Positions 1 through 9,968 of a stretch of DNA of 64,000 nucleotides are shown piece after piece; position 1 is the stretch's first letter; each line of letters begins with the position of its first letter. Below the pieces are notes generated by a model that saw only the letters and a list, made by a program, of their open reading frames with translations, was not told the DNA's origin and did no database searches. Made by a program: the position numbers and the translations under genes. The DNA is from an uncultured bacterium (GTDB lineage: Bacteria > Actinomycetota > Coriobacteriia > Coriobacteriales > Coriobacteriaceae): assembly GCA_905214465.1 (NCBI GenBank), contig CAJMMD010000008.1, forward strand, positions 1 to 64,000, in the 5' to 3' direction.

Positions 1-431
1 GCTTTGGCGACCCCGAGACGCAGGTCGTGCTGCCGCGCCTTAAGAACGACCTGGTTGAGGTCATGCTCGCCTGCGCCAACTGCGAGCTCGATCAGATTGA
101 GCTCGACTGGCGTGACGAGTGGGCTGTGGCCGTTGTCCTGACGAGCGCGGGCTATCCCGGCAGCTACGAGAAGGGCAAGGTCATCACCGGTATCGCCGAC
201 GCCGAGGCCATGGAGAACGTGACCGTGTACCACGCGGGCACTGCCATGGTGGACGGCCAGCTCGTGACCAATGGTGGCCGCGTGCTCGCCGTGACCGCGC
301 TGGGCGACACGTTCGAGAACGCTCGCAACCTTGCCTACGAGGCCTGCGAGAAGATTGATTTTGAGGGCAAGACTCTGCGTCACGATATTGGCCTGCGCGC
401 GCTGCGCGGCCGCGACGCCTGGGATGCCTAA
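1..431 (+). CDS. purD: Phosphoribosylamine-glycine ligase, C-terminal part (5' truncated by window edge)
   Basis: The reading frame is open from the first base (first whole codon at base 3) and ends at a TAA at 429-431. It starts inside the GDPE segment typical of PurD, part of the ATP-grasp catalytic region. It continues through the C-terminal region with GYPGSYEKGK and the final domain (TNGGRVLAVTA, then GLRALRGRDAW). PurD makes glycinamide ribonucleotide from phosphoribosylamine, glycine and ATP, the second step of purine synthesis. About 140 residues of a usual ~420 are present. The GTG at 27 is an internal valine codon, not a start. Family assignment is from recognised motifs. Confidence 0.93.
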   Translation, partial: FGDPETQVVLPRLKNDLVEVMLACANCELDQIELDWRDEWAVAVVLTSAGYPGSYEKGKVITGIADAEAMENVTVYHAGTAMVDGQLVTNGGRVLAVTALGDTFENARNLAYEACEKIDFEGKTLRHDIGLRALRGRDAWDA

Positions 432-452
432 AATCCGAGAGGAATGAGACGG

Positions 453-1148
453 ATGGACGAGAAGAACGAAGAGCTCGTGGATGCGCAGATCGTTGAAGAG
501 GACAGCCGCATGTATGGGCACGCCGAGGGCGAGCCTGGCGGCGAGGTCGCTGACGAGCCGGCGCTGGTGCTGGGCGATGACGACCCACACGATGCCGAGC
601 TGCACGAGAAGATTCTTTCGGAGGAGTGCGCCTGGAAGGGCAAGATCCTCGACGTCCACCGTCTTGAGGTTGAGCTGCCCAACGGTCGCCGCAGCGCCCG
701 CGATATCGTTCGCCATCCGGGTGCGGCGGCCGTTGTGGCGCTGACCGAGAGCGGCAAGATCGTACTGGTGCGTCAGTACCGCACCGCCATCGACCGCGTG
801 ACGGTCGAGATTCCCGCCGGCAAGCTCGACCCGGGCGAGGACCCACTCGATTGCGCTAAGCGCGAGCTACACGAGGAGACGGGCTTTAGGGCCGGTCGCA
901 TTCGCTTTTTGACGTCGATTGTCACGTCCTGCGGTTTTTGCGACGAGATCATTCACATCTACTTGGCTACCAAGCTGGAGTTTGATGCGCCCAACCCCGA
1001 CGATGACGAGTTTGTCAACGTTGACCTGGTGCCGCTGCACGAGCTGATCGACGCCGTGCTCGACGGCAAGATCGAAGACGCCAAGACCGTCGTGGGCGCT
1101 CTTGCCTGCGACAGTATCGCTCACCGACTAGGCGGGGCAGAGTTGTAA
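453..1148 (+). CDS. Nudix hydrolase, ADP-ribose pyrophosphatase type
   Basis: A 231-residue protein with a complete Nudix box (G-x5-E-x7-REL-x-EE-x-GF, near residues 130-152) that binds the catalytic divalent metal. The layout, with an N-terminal strand region before the box (VRQYRTAIDRVTVEIPAGKLDP), matches ADP-ribose pyrophosphatases that split ADP-ribose into AMP and ribose-5-phosphate. The first ~55 residues are acidic and low in complexity, longer than usual for the family. The ATG at 444 abuts the GAGAGGA ribosome-binding site; the ATG at 453 has normal spacing and is preferred. The gene lies 21 bases after purD and may be cotranscribed with it. Confidence 0.85.
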   Translation: MDEKNEELVDAQIVEEDSRMYGHAEGEPGGEVADEPALVLGDDDPHDAELHEKILSEECAWKGKILDVHRLEVELPNGRRSARDIVRHPGAAAVVALTESGKIVLVRQYRTAIDRVTVEIPAGKLDPGEDPLDCAKRELHEETGFRAGRIRFLTSIVTSCGFCDEIIHIYLATKLEFDAPNPDDDEFVNVDLVPLHELIDAVLDGKIEDAKTVVGALACDSIAHRLGGAEL

Positions 1149-1176
1149 CGAGCGGGGATGATCCCGCAGGTTTGTG

Positions 1177-1323
1177 TAAGTCAGCGAAAGTGCTCCATTT
1201 GAGACAAGGTGGTCTAAAAGAGGAGGGAAGCGTATGGATATACGCGACCGACGATTGAAGGCCAGATTGTCTAAATGGGGCGCTTGCAGCGTCGAGACGA
1301 AACGCGGTTTGGTAAAACCGCGT
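1177..1323 (+). ncRNA. Structured RNA-like element, copy A (leader of the ABC exporter gene)
   Basis: A 147-base element shared with a copy at 26299-26446 on the minus strand. In order: fixed TAAGTCAGCGAAA (1177-1189); stem P1 (1190-1205 with 1269-1283); a 4x4 internal loop AAGG/GATT; stem P2 (1210-1214 with 1260-1264); hairpin P3 (1230-1245); fixed TTGCAGCGTCGAG (1284-1296); and a strong hairpin (1302-1323). P1, P2 and P3 differ in sequence between the two copies but stay paired, while loops and flanks are identical. The last hairpin ends ten bases before the ABC transporter ATG, next to its ribosome-binding site. It could therefore be a cis-regulator here. It could correspond to a conserved RNA motif already catalogued for Collinsella; this was not checked. 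Confidence 0.7.
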
Positions 1324-1332
1324 AAGGTGATT

Positions 1333-3105
1333 ATGCTGAAGAGGTTTCTTTCTTACTACAAGCCCCAGATGGGGCTTTTTGTTGCCGATACTGTTTGCGC
1401 TCTGGTGCTTGCTGCCATTGACCTTGCGTTTCCTATTATTCTGCGCAATCTGACCGGCGGGTTGTTTACCCAGGGTCAGGCTGCCATTATGCAGGCGCTC
1501 GGTATGATCGCGGTGGGTTTGGTGCTGATGTATATCATCCGTTGCGCCTGCCGCTACTTTGTGAGCTACTGGGGCCACGTGATGGGCGCGCGCATGGAGT
1601 CCAAGATGCGCGAGGACCTGTTTGACCAGTACGAGCGCTTTAGCTTTGCGTACTTCGACCGTAACAGCTCGGGCGACATGATGAGCCGCGTGGTCAACGA
1701 CCTGTTCGATATCTGCGAGGCGGCGCATCACGTGCCCGAGTGGATCATCATCTGCGGCATCGAGATTATCGGCTCGTTTGTGATCCTCTTTACCATCGCC
1801 CCGGTGCTGGCGCTTGCCATGGCTGTGGTGACAGCAGCGTTTGCGGTCATCATGTTTTGGCAGAACATGCGCATGCGCGAGGTCTTTAGCGACAACCGCA
1901 AAAAGATCAGCGGCATCAATGCGCAGCTGCAGGATTCGCTGGCGGGCATGCGCGTGGTCAAGAGTTTTGCCAATGAGGAGACCGAACGCTTCAAGTTCCG
2001 CGCCTCCAACAATCGCTATCTTTCGTCCAAGGAGAACATGTATCACGCCATGGGCGTCTATACCGCGACGTATGGCCTGCTCTCGGGTGTGCTCTATGTG
2101 ATCGTGGTGCTGCTGGGCGGCTGGCTGGTCGCCCAGGGACAGCTGCAGGCGGTCGATATGGCGACCTTTGCACTCTATATTTCGCTGTTCTGCACGCCGC
2201 TCGAGACACTCGTCAATTCGGCCGAAACGTATCAGAAGGCCATCGCCGGCTTTAAGCGCATGGACGAGGTGCTCTCGACCGCGCCGGATATCCAGGACAA
2301 GCCGGGCGCTACGGATCTGCAGGTGACTGCCGGCGCCGTGGAGTATCACGACGTGTGCTTTAACTACGAGGACGTTGAGCTGGGCGAGGGCGATGCCGAA
2401 GAGCGTCCCGTTATCGACCATATGAATCTGTCCATCAAGCCCGGACAGACCATCGCTTTGGTTGGCCCTTCGGGCGGCGGCAAGTCCACGACCTGTTCGC
2501 TGCTGCCGCGCTTTTATGACGTGGCTGCCGGATCCATTAGCATCGACGGCCAGGACGTGCGCGATGTGACGCAGCGGAGCCTGCGCCGCGCCATCGGCCT
2601 GGTGCAGCAGGATGTCTATCTATTTGACGGTACGATTGGCGAGAACATCGCCTATGGCAAGCCGGGCGCTACGGCTGAAGAGATCGCCGAGGCCGCCCGT
2701 CGCGCCAACATCGATGCCTTTATCGAGTCGCTTCCACAGGGCTATGACACGGTCGTGGGCGAGCGCGGCAGCCGTCTTTCGGGCGGACAGAAGCAGCGTG
2801 TTGCCATCGCGCGAGTGTTTCTCAAGAACCCCAAGATCCTTATTTTGGATGAGGCGACGAGTGCTTTGGATAACGAGAGCGAGGAGGCGGTGCAGGAGTC
2901 GCTCGAAGAGCTGGCACGCGGCCGCACCACGATTATCATCGCCCACCGTCTTTCGACCATTAAGCATGCCGATGAGATTGCGACCGTTGAGCATGGTCGC
3001 GTTGTGGAGCGTGGCACGCACGAGGAGCTTCTCGCCCGTGGCGGCACTTATGCCCGTTACTATCGAATGCAGTTCGAAGGTGCGCGTGCGCACGAGCTCG
3101 ACTGA
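1333..3105 (+). CDS. ABC exporter half-transporter (fused permease and ATPase)
   Basis: A 590-residue protein with an N-terminal six-helix ABC exporter membrane domain (about residues 1-310) and a C-terminal nucleotide-binding domain. Walker A (GPSGGGKST) is near residue 378, the Q-loop follows (GLVQQDVYLF), the signature is RLSGGQKQR near 482, Walker B ILILDEATSALD near 502, and the H-loop is IAHRLST. It probably dimerises in the membrane to export drugs, lipids or peptides; the substrate is unknown. The start is taken at the ATG at 1333, which has AAGGTGA five to nine bases upstream and matches family N-termini. An in-frame ATG at 1234 would add 33 residues encoded by the structured element and is rejected. 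Confidence 0.9.
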   Translation: MLKRFLSYYKPQMGLFVADTVCALVLAAIDLAFPIILRNLTGGLFTQGQAAIMQALGMIAVGLVLMYIIRCACRYFVSYWGHVMGARMESKMREDLFDQYERFSFAYFDRNSSGDMMSRVVNDLFDICEAAHHVPEWIIICGIEIIGSFVILFTIAPVLALAMAVVTAAFAVIMFWQNMRMREVFSDNRKKISGINAQLQDSLAGMRVVKSFANEETERFKFRASNNRYLSSKENMYHAMGVYTATYGLLSGVLYVIVVLLGGWLVAQGQLQAVDMATFALYISLFCTPLETLVNSAETYQKAIAGFKRMDEVLSTAPDIQDKPGATDLQVTAGAVEYHDVCFNYEDVELGEGDAEERPVIDHMNLSIKPGQTIALVGPSGGGKSTTCSLLPRFYDVAAGSISIDGQDVRDVTQRSLRRAIGLVQQDVYLFDGTIGENIAYGKPGATAEEIAEAARRANIDAFIESLPQGYDTVVGERGSRLSGGQKQRVAIARVFLKNPKILILDEATSALDNESEEAVQESLEELARGRTTIIIAHRLSTIKHADEIATVEHGRVVERGTHEELLARGGTYARYYRMQFEGARAHELD

Positions 3106-3124
3106 TTGATATGACAGGAAGTTT

Positions 3125-4090
3125 ATGGCTGACAAGAACCCTTTGACTCCGGAAGAAGTGACGGAGTTATTCTCCGAAATCGATGCATCCGGTGTCTTGG
3201 ATCCCACGCTTGCCAAAAAGCGCACCGAGCGCATGCGTGAGAAGGAGGCTGCGGCCAAGCGCGGTGACAAAGCGGCGCTAGCGCAGCTGCGCAGCGAGGA
3301 CCGCGCGAGCCAGGCAAAACATATCGACCCGCTGTCCGAGGACGACCCTTCGGGCTCGCAGGTGAGCCATACCATTACGAAGACTGCCATGGCCGTGGTC
3401 ATTGGCATCTTGGTGCTGATTGTGGGCATGCAGATTGGCTACGGCGTGATGCGACGCCTGAACACCGCCAACCTGTCCGAGAGCGTTTCGGTGGATACCG
3501 TTTCGACGGCGCTGAAGGGCGGCCTTGAGTGGGGCAACGGCTTTACGCAGTTCCCGCTCGACTTTACCGTCGATGAAGCTGATGAGCGTACGGGCACGGT
3601 CGAGGTGACGGTGTTGGACACATCGTCTGCCAACGAGCTCGAGCTGCTGTCCAACGGGCAGATTCAGGCCGCTGCGCTTGCGACCAACGCGCTGCTCAAC
3701 GATAAGATCGACCGCGTGGTGTATAACGTTCACGCCTATATCGACGAGGATAGCAACATTCAGCACGATTCCTTCTTTGGCATGTTTCCCGCGCGGGGTC
3801 ATCAGAGCGCCATTTTGACGTTTGTGTGGACCAAGAGCTCATCCAACGCCACGAGTATCGACTGGAAGATGCGCATCGTAAGCATGGACGACACCATTGC
3901 CGAGCGCATTCAAAAACAGGTGAACTCGGTTTCGTCGCTGATCGAGGACCCGGTGGTGAGCCAGACCAAGATTGACGAGGAAAAGGCCGAACGTGACCTG
4001 GAGCATCGTCTGCATGGCCGCGAGATTTTCCGCGGCGGCAAGCCCGATCGCTCACCGTCCGATCTGCTGGAACAGGACAAGCAAAAGTAA
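3125..4090 (+). CDS. Single-pass membrane protein of unknown function
   Basis: A 321-residue protein beginning 19 bases after the ABC exporter stop, so probably in the same transcript. The first ~85 residues are charged and likely cytoplasmic (rich in K, E and R around 30-65). One hydrophobic helix lies at about 88-108. The remaining ~210 residues look like an extracytoplasmic soluble domain with alternating strands and no cysteines. The C-terminus is highly charged. I do not recognise a family. Context suggests an accessory to the exporter, but nothing in the sequence proves this. Confidence 0.75.
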   Translation: MADKNPLTPEEVTELFSEIDASGVLDPTLAKKRTERMREKEAAAKRGDKAALAQLRSEDRASQAKHIDPLSEDDPSGSQVSHTITKTAMAVVIGILVLIVGMQIGYGVMRRLNTANLSESVSVDTVSTALKGGLEWGNGFTQFPLDFTVDEADERTGTVEVTVLDTSSANELELLSNGQIQAAALATNALLNDKIDRVVYNVHAYIDEDSNIQHDSFFGMFPARGHQSAILTFVWTKSSSNATSIDWKMRIVSMDDTIAERIQKQVNSVSSLIEDPVVSQTKIDEEKAERDLEHRLHGREIFRGGKPDRSPSDLLEQDKQK

Positions 4091-4097
4091 GAGGCCA

Positions 4098-4137
4098 TTA
4101 TCCCGCGTGAGCCACAAGCCCACGCGGGATAATTTTT
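4098..4137 (+). terminator. Rho-independent terminator after the exporter operon
   Basis: ATTATCCCGCGTG pairs with CACGCGGGATAAT around an 11-base loop and is followed by a T run. It lies eight bases after the membrane-protein stop and ends that operon before carA. Confidence 0.9.
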
Positions 4138-4147
4138 CTGGGACGGG

Positions 4148-4240
4148 GATTAAATAATCATTATGCATAGAAAGTCATAATTATCATTTCGTAAACATTT
4201 CGATGAAATTAACGCCATGAGGCATGCTTGCGGTTACAAT
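4148..4240 (+). promoter_or_regulatory. carA promoter region with AT-rich possible operator
   Basis: An AT-rich tract of about 45 bases (4148-4195) contains several TNATTATNCAT-like half-sites resembling ARG boxes, which control carAB in other bacteria. A -10-like TACAAT lies at 4235-4240; a good -35 is not evident. The ArgR idea is inference from AT-rich half-sites only. Confidence 0.35.
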
Positions 4241-4263
4241 ACCGCGAGGCCTAACTACACACC

Positions 4264-4294
4264 TTTAAGCCGGTCCTGTGAGACCGGGAAGGAG
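4264..4294 (+). promoter_or_regulatory. PyrR-type mRNA binding hairpin overlapping the carA ribosome-binding site
   Basis: TTTAA is followed by stem CCGGTC (4270-4275), loop CTGTGA and stem GACCGG (4282-4287), directly joined to AAGGAG (4289-4294). The conserved CCTGTGAG loop with an upstream TTTAA is what the uridine-sensing repressor PyrR binds on pyr mRNAs. In actinobacteria the site overlaps the ribosome-binding site and represses translation. There is no terminator in this leader, which fits translational rather than transcriptional control. Confidence 0.72.
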
Positions 4295-4298
4295 AATT

Positions 4299-5738
4299 AT
4301 GGCGAACAACCATACCGCGGGCGCTGCCGCCCGCACCTTCGCGCCCAGCGAGCTTTGCCAGCGTATGCTGGCCAAAACCAGCAAGGGCACCTGCGGTCCC
4401 TGTATCCTGTATCTTGAGGATGGGACCATTTTTTATGGACGTGTATGCGGCGCCGCGGGCACCGCGACCGGCGAAGTCTGCTTCAACACCTCGCTCGAGG
4501 GCTACTTTGAGGTCATGACCGACCCGAGTTATGCCGGCCAAATTGTAACCATGACCTATCCGCAGATCGGCAATTACGGTATCGACGAGACCGATGTCCA
4601 GTCGGCCTTCCCCGGCGACGCCGTGCGCCCTGCGAGCGCTCCGGCTATGCGCGGCATGATCGTTCGCGATATGTGCGCCACGCCTTCTAACTGGCGCTCG
4701 GCCGTCAGCGTGCCGGAGTACCTGCGCGCTCACGGCATCGTCGCTATCGAGGGTATCGACACCCGCGCTCTGGTGCGCCATCTGCGCGACAATGGTTCCA
4801 AGATGGGCATTATCTCGACCGAGATCTTCGACGTCGACGAGCTTGCCGAGCGCTTGTCCGCTGCGCCCACGCTGGTAGGCGAGAACCTGGTCAAGACCGT
4901 AAGTTGCCCCGCGCCTCACGAGTTTGTGGCCGCCGACCTGCCTGCCACGCATGACTTTGCGCTTGCGGCTGCCGCTCCTGCCCGTCACAAAGTGGTCGCC
5001 TACGACTGCGGTGTGAAGCGCGGTATTCTGGAGGGCCTGGTCCGTGCCGGCTGCGATCTCACCGTCGTGCCGTGGGATACGCCCGCCCAGCAGGTGCTCG
5101 ACATGAATCCCGATGGCGTCTTTTTGTCCAACGGCCCCGGCGACCCCGATGCCGTGGTGGAGACCTATGAGCAGGTACAGCAGCTGATCGGCAAGGTGCC
5201 GGTCTTTGGCATTTGCCTCGGTCACCAGATGATCAGCCTGGCCTGCGGCGCCCAAATGGAAAAGCTTAAATTCGGTCACCGTGGCGGTAACCAGCCGGTT
5301 ATGAATCTGGTGAGCCGTCGCGTGGAGATCACCGCGCAAAACCACGGCTTTGGCCTGCTGTTCCCCAGTCTGGGCAAACTGATTCCGGAGCTTTCCGGCG
5401 GCGAAACCGAGCATGCGGCCGACGGTGACCTGCGCGCCTGGGTGCGTCGCGGCATCGCGCCGGTCGTGATGAACGAGCGCTTTGGTCGCATTCGCCTGAC
5501 ACATGTGAACCTCAACGACGGCACCGCCGAGGGCATCCAGCTGCTCGACGCCCCGTGTTTCTCGGTCCAGTACCACCCCGAGGCTTCGCCTGGCCCCACC
5601 GATGCCCACTATCTCTTTACCGCCTTTACGCGACTCATGGACGGCGAGGAGAACTACCTGGACATCGACACCGCGAAGGACCGCCTCGCCGGCTGGAATT
5701 TCGCCGAGTCCGAGAACGCTGCGACCGAGGAGAACTAA
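4299..5738 (+). CDS. carA: Carbamoyl-phosphate synthase small (glutaminase) subunit
   Basis: A 479-residue subunit that hydrolyses glutamine and passes ammonia to CarB for carbamoyl phosphate, the precursor of pyrimidines and arginine. The N-terminal CPSase small domain (GRVCGAAG, FNTSLEGY) spans about 25-190 and a class I glutamine amidotransferase domain follows. The nucleophile is Cys306 in GICLGHQ and the His/Glu pair is at 426/428 (QYHPEASPGP). It is somewhat longer than usual (~380) because of an N-terminal extension and insertions. The start is the ATG after AAGGAG; an upstream in-frame GTG lies inside the PyrR hairpin loop and is not used. It is one base from carB. Confidence 0.97.
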   Translation: MANNHTAGAAARTFAPSELCQRMLAKTSKGTCGPCILYLEDGTIFYGRVCGAAGTATGEVCFNTSLEGYFEVMTDPSYAGQIVTMTYPQIGNYGIDETDVQSAFPGDAVRPASAPAMRGMIVRDMCATPSNWRSAVSVPEYLRAHGIVAIEGIDTRALVRHLRDNGSKMGIISTEIFDVDELAERLSAAPTLVGENLVKTVSCPAPHEFVAADLPATHDFALAAAAPARHKVVAYDCGVKRGILEGLVRAGCDLTVVPWDTPAQQVLDMNPDGVFLSNGPGDPDAVVETYEQVQQLIGKVPVFGICLGHQMISLACGAQMEKLKFGHRGGNQPVMNLVSRRVEITAQNHGFGLLFPSLGKLIPELSGGETEHAADGDLRAWVRRGIAPVVMNERFGRIRLTHVNLNDGTAEGIQLLDAPCFSVQYHPEASPGPTDAHYLFTAFTRLMDGEENYLDIDTAKDRLAGWNFAESENAATEEN

Positions 5739-5739
5739 C

Positions 5740-9054
<3,315 letters not shown>

Positions 9055-9066
9055 TGTGACCTGGTC

Positions 9067-9151
9067 GGCCGGGGCGGCAGCCGGACACTTTCTCTCGGAA
9101 ACTGGGCTTCGCGAAGTTTTCCGAGAGAAAGGACCGCCTCCCGCCCCGGCC
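9067..9151. repeat. Nested hairpin H1 with fixed loop
   Basis: The outer arms GGCCGGGGCGG (9067-9077) and CCGCCCCGGCC (9141-9151) enclose an inner stem, CTTTCTCTCGGAAA (9088-9101) with TTTTCCGAGAGAAAG (9117-9131). The loop is CTGGGCTTCGCGAAG. The inner hairpin recurs in reverse orientation at 9601-9646. It begins 13 bases after the carB stop and may help end transcription, though no T run follows. Confidence 0.75.
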
Positions 9152-9251
9152 TGCGGTGACTCGGTAGCACCGTGTGCTGCTGAAGGGGCTTTGCGCGATG
9201 ACTAGGGCTGAATAAAAAAGAGTGTGTGGGCAGAGCCCGCGTTTTGTATGG

Positions 9252-9289
9252 GGTCCTTCGGTGAATTGCATTCACCGAAGGACCTTTTT
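9252..9289 (+). terminator. Rho-independent terminator
   Basis: GGTCCTTCGGTGAA (9252-9265) pairs perfectly with TTCACCGAAGGACC (9271-9284) over a 5-base loop and is followed by TTTTT. It is the likely transcription end of carAB. Confidence 0.92.
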
Positions 9290-9310
9290 GCCGTTGGTCG
9301 AGAGCGCTGC

Positions 9311-9514
9311 TGGACAGTTAGTTCAGATTTGTATTTTTGGGAGGGTGGATAAAGGCCGATTTGAGCTCAAATGAGCTGTTCTTGGCGGTCTGAGGCGACA
9401 AGGATGCGCAGTCAGGAATGAGAAAATGGCGTTATTGGGTCTAAAACGGCTTCAAAACGATACGTTTGCACGTAAGGACCCGGCCAAAAAATACAAATCT
9501 GAACTAACTGTCCA
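9311..9514. repeat. 204-bp inverted-repeat element M1 (MITE-like)
   Basis: The terminal inverted repeats are 24 bp, starting TGGACAGTTAGTTCAG and ending with the complement, and are perfect. The element is exactly 204 bp, as are M2 (46798-47001) and M3 (48327-48530). The 156-bp interior has no credible open frame. It shares with M2 only a 10-mer, GAAGCCGTTT, at interior position 38 when M1 is read in reverse. No target-site duplication is visible. Confidence 0.8.
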
Positions 9515-9600
9515 CCACCCTCCGTCAACCTCTCATTCCAAACCAAATCAGCCAACGTACGTCATAGCAATCTCCGGTAGGTCGCAGGGTGGCGGCTGAG

Positions 9601-9646
9601 CCTTTCCCTCGGGAAACTTCGCGAAGCCCAGTTCCCGAGGGAAAGG
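9601..9646. repeat. Hairpin H2, reverse copy of H1
   Basis: CCTTTCCCTCGGGAA (9601-9615) pairs perfectly with TTCCCGAGGGAAAGG (9632-9646). The loop is the reverse complement of the H1 loop. Relative to H1 the arms differ at two paired positions with compensating changes. Confidence 0.75.
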
Positions 9647-9968
9647 TATGGTCTGTGTAATACCAGATAAACAGTACATTTTTGCTAGATTGGTATTTGA
9701 CTGAAGAACCAATTGGTATGGCTTATTAAGCCCACCTTGCCGTTGACGCTCATTCTACTGCCGCTGGCGGACTTCCGAACTTGGTTGCGCAAGTGCTCCC
9801 ATATATTGATATGACCTAGTAGGTGGCTATCTGGTTACTACCAGTTGGCCCCTTGGTAACGGGTGGCCCCATTGTGCGGAATGTACCGAACATCCCCGTT
9901 TGATACGTTTTCCCATGCTGCCGGGGGGCGTCCTCGGCACCTCAGCATCTCTGGAGAAAGGAGACCAG
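9647..9968 (+). promoter_or_regulatory. AT-rich upstream region of the GH31 surface protein
   Basis: No gene is seen. The tract is poorer in GC than its surroundings and holds short palindromes that could be operators: ACCAATTGGT at 9708-9717 and CTGGTTACTACCAG at 9831-9844. The near-repeat GTTGGCCCC/GGTGGCCCC also occurs just after. No convincing -35/-10 pair was found by eye. The end of the region carries the AAAGGAGA ribosome-binding site at 9957-9964. Confidence 0.35.

Noticed and set aside
1234..1332. Upstream start of the ABC exporter at 1234
   Set aside because: The 33 extra codons lie entirely within the structured element; the ATG at 1333 has a ribosome-binding site and fits the family N-terminus.
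5602..5739. N-terminal extension of CarB
   Set aside because: It overlaps carA in another frame and does not resemble CarB; the ATG at 5740 has a good ribosome-binding site.
9647..9968. Small coding gene in the GH31 upstream gap
   Set aside because: Only short frames without ribosome-binding sites or coding-like composition; treated as a regulatory or repeat region.
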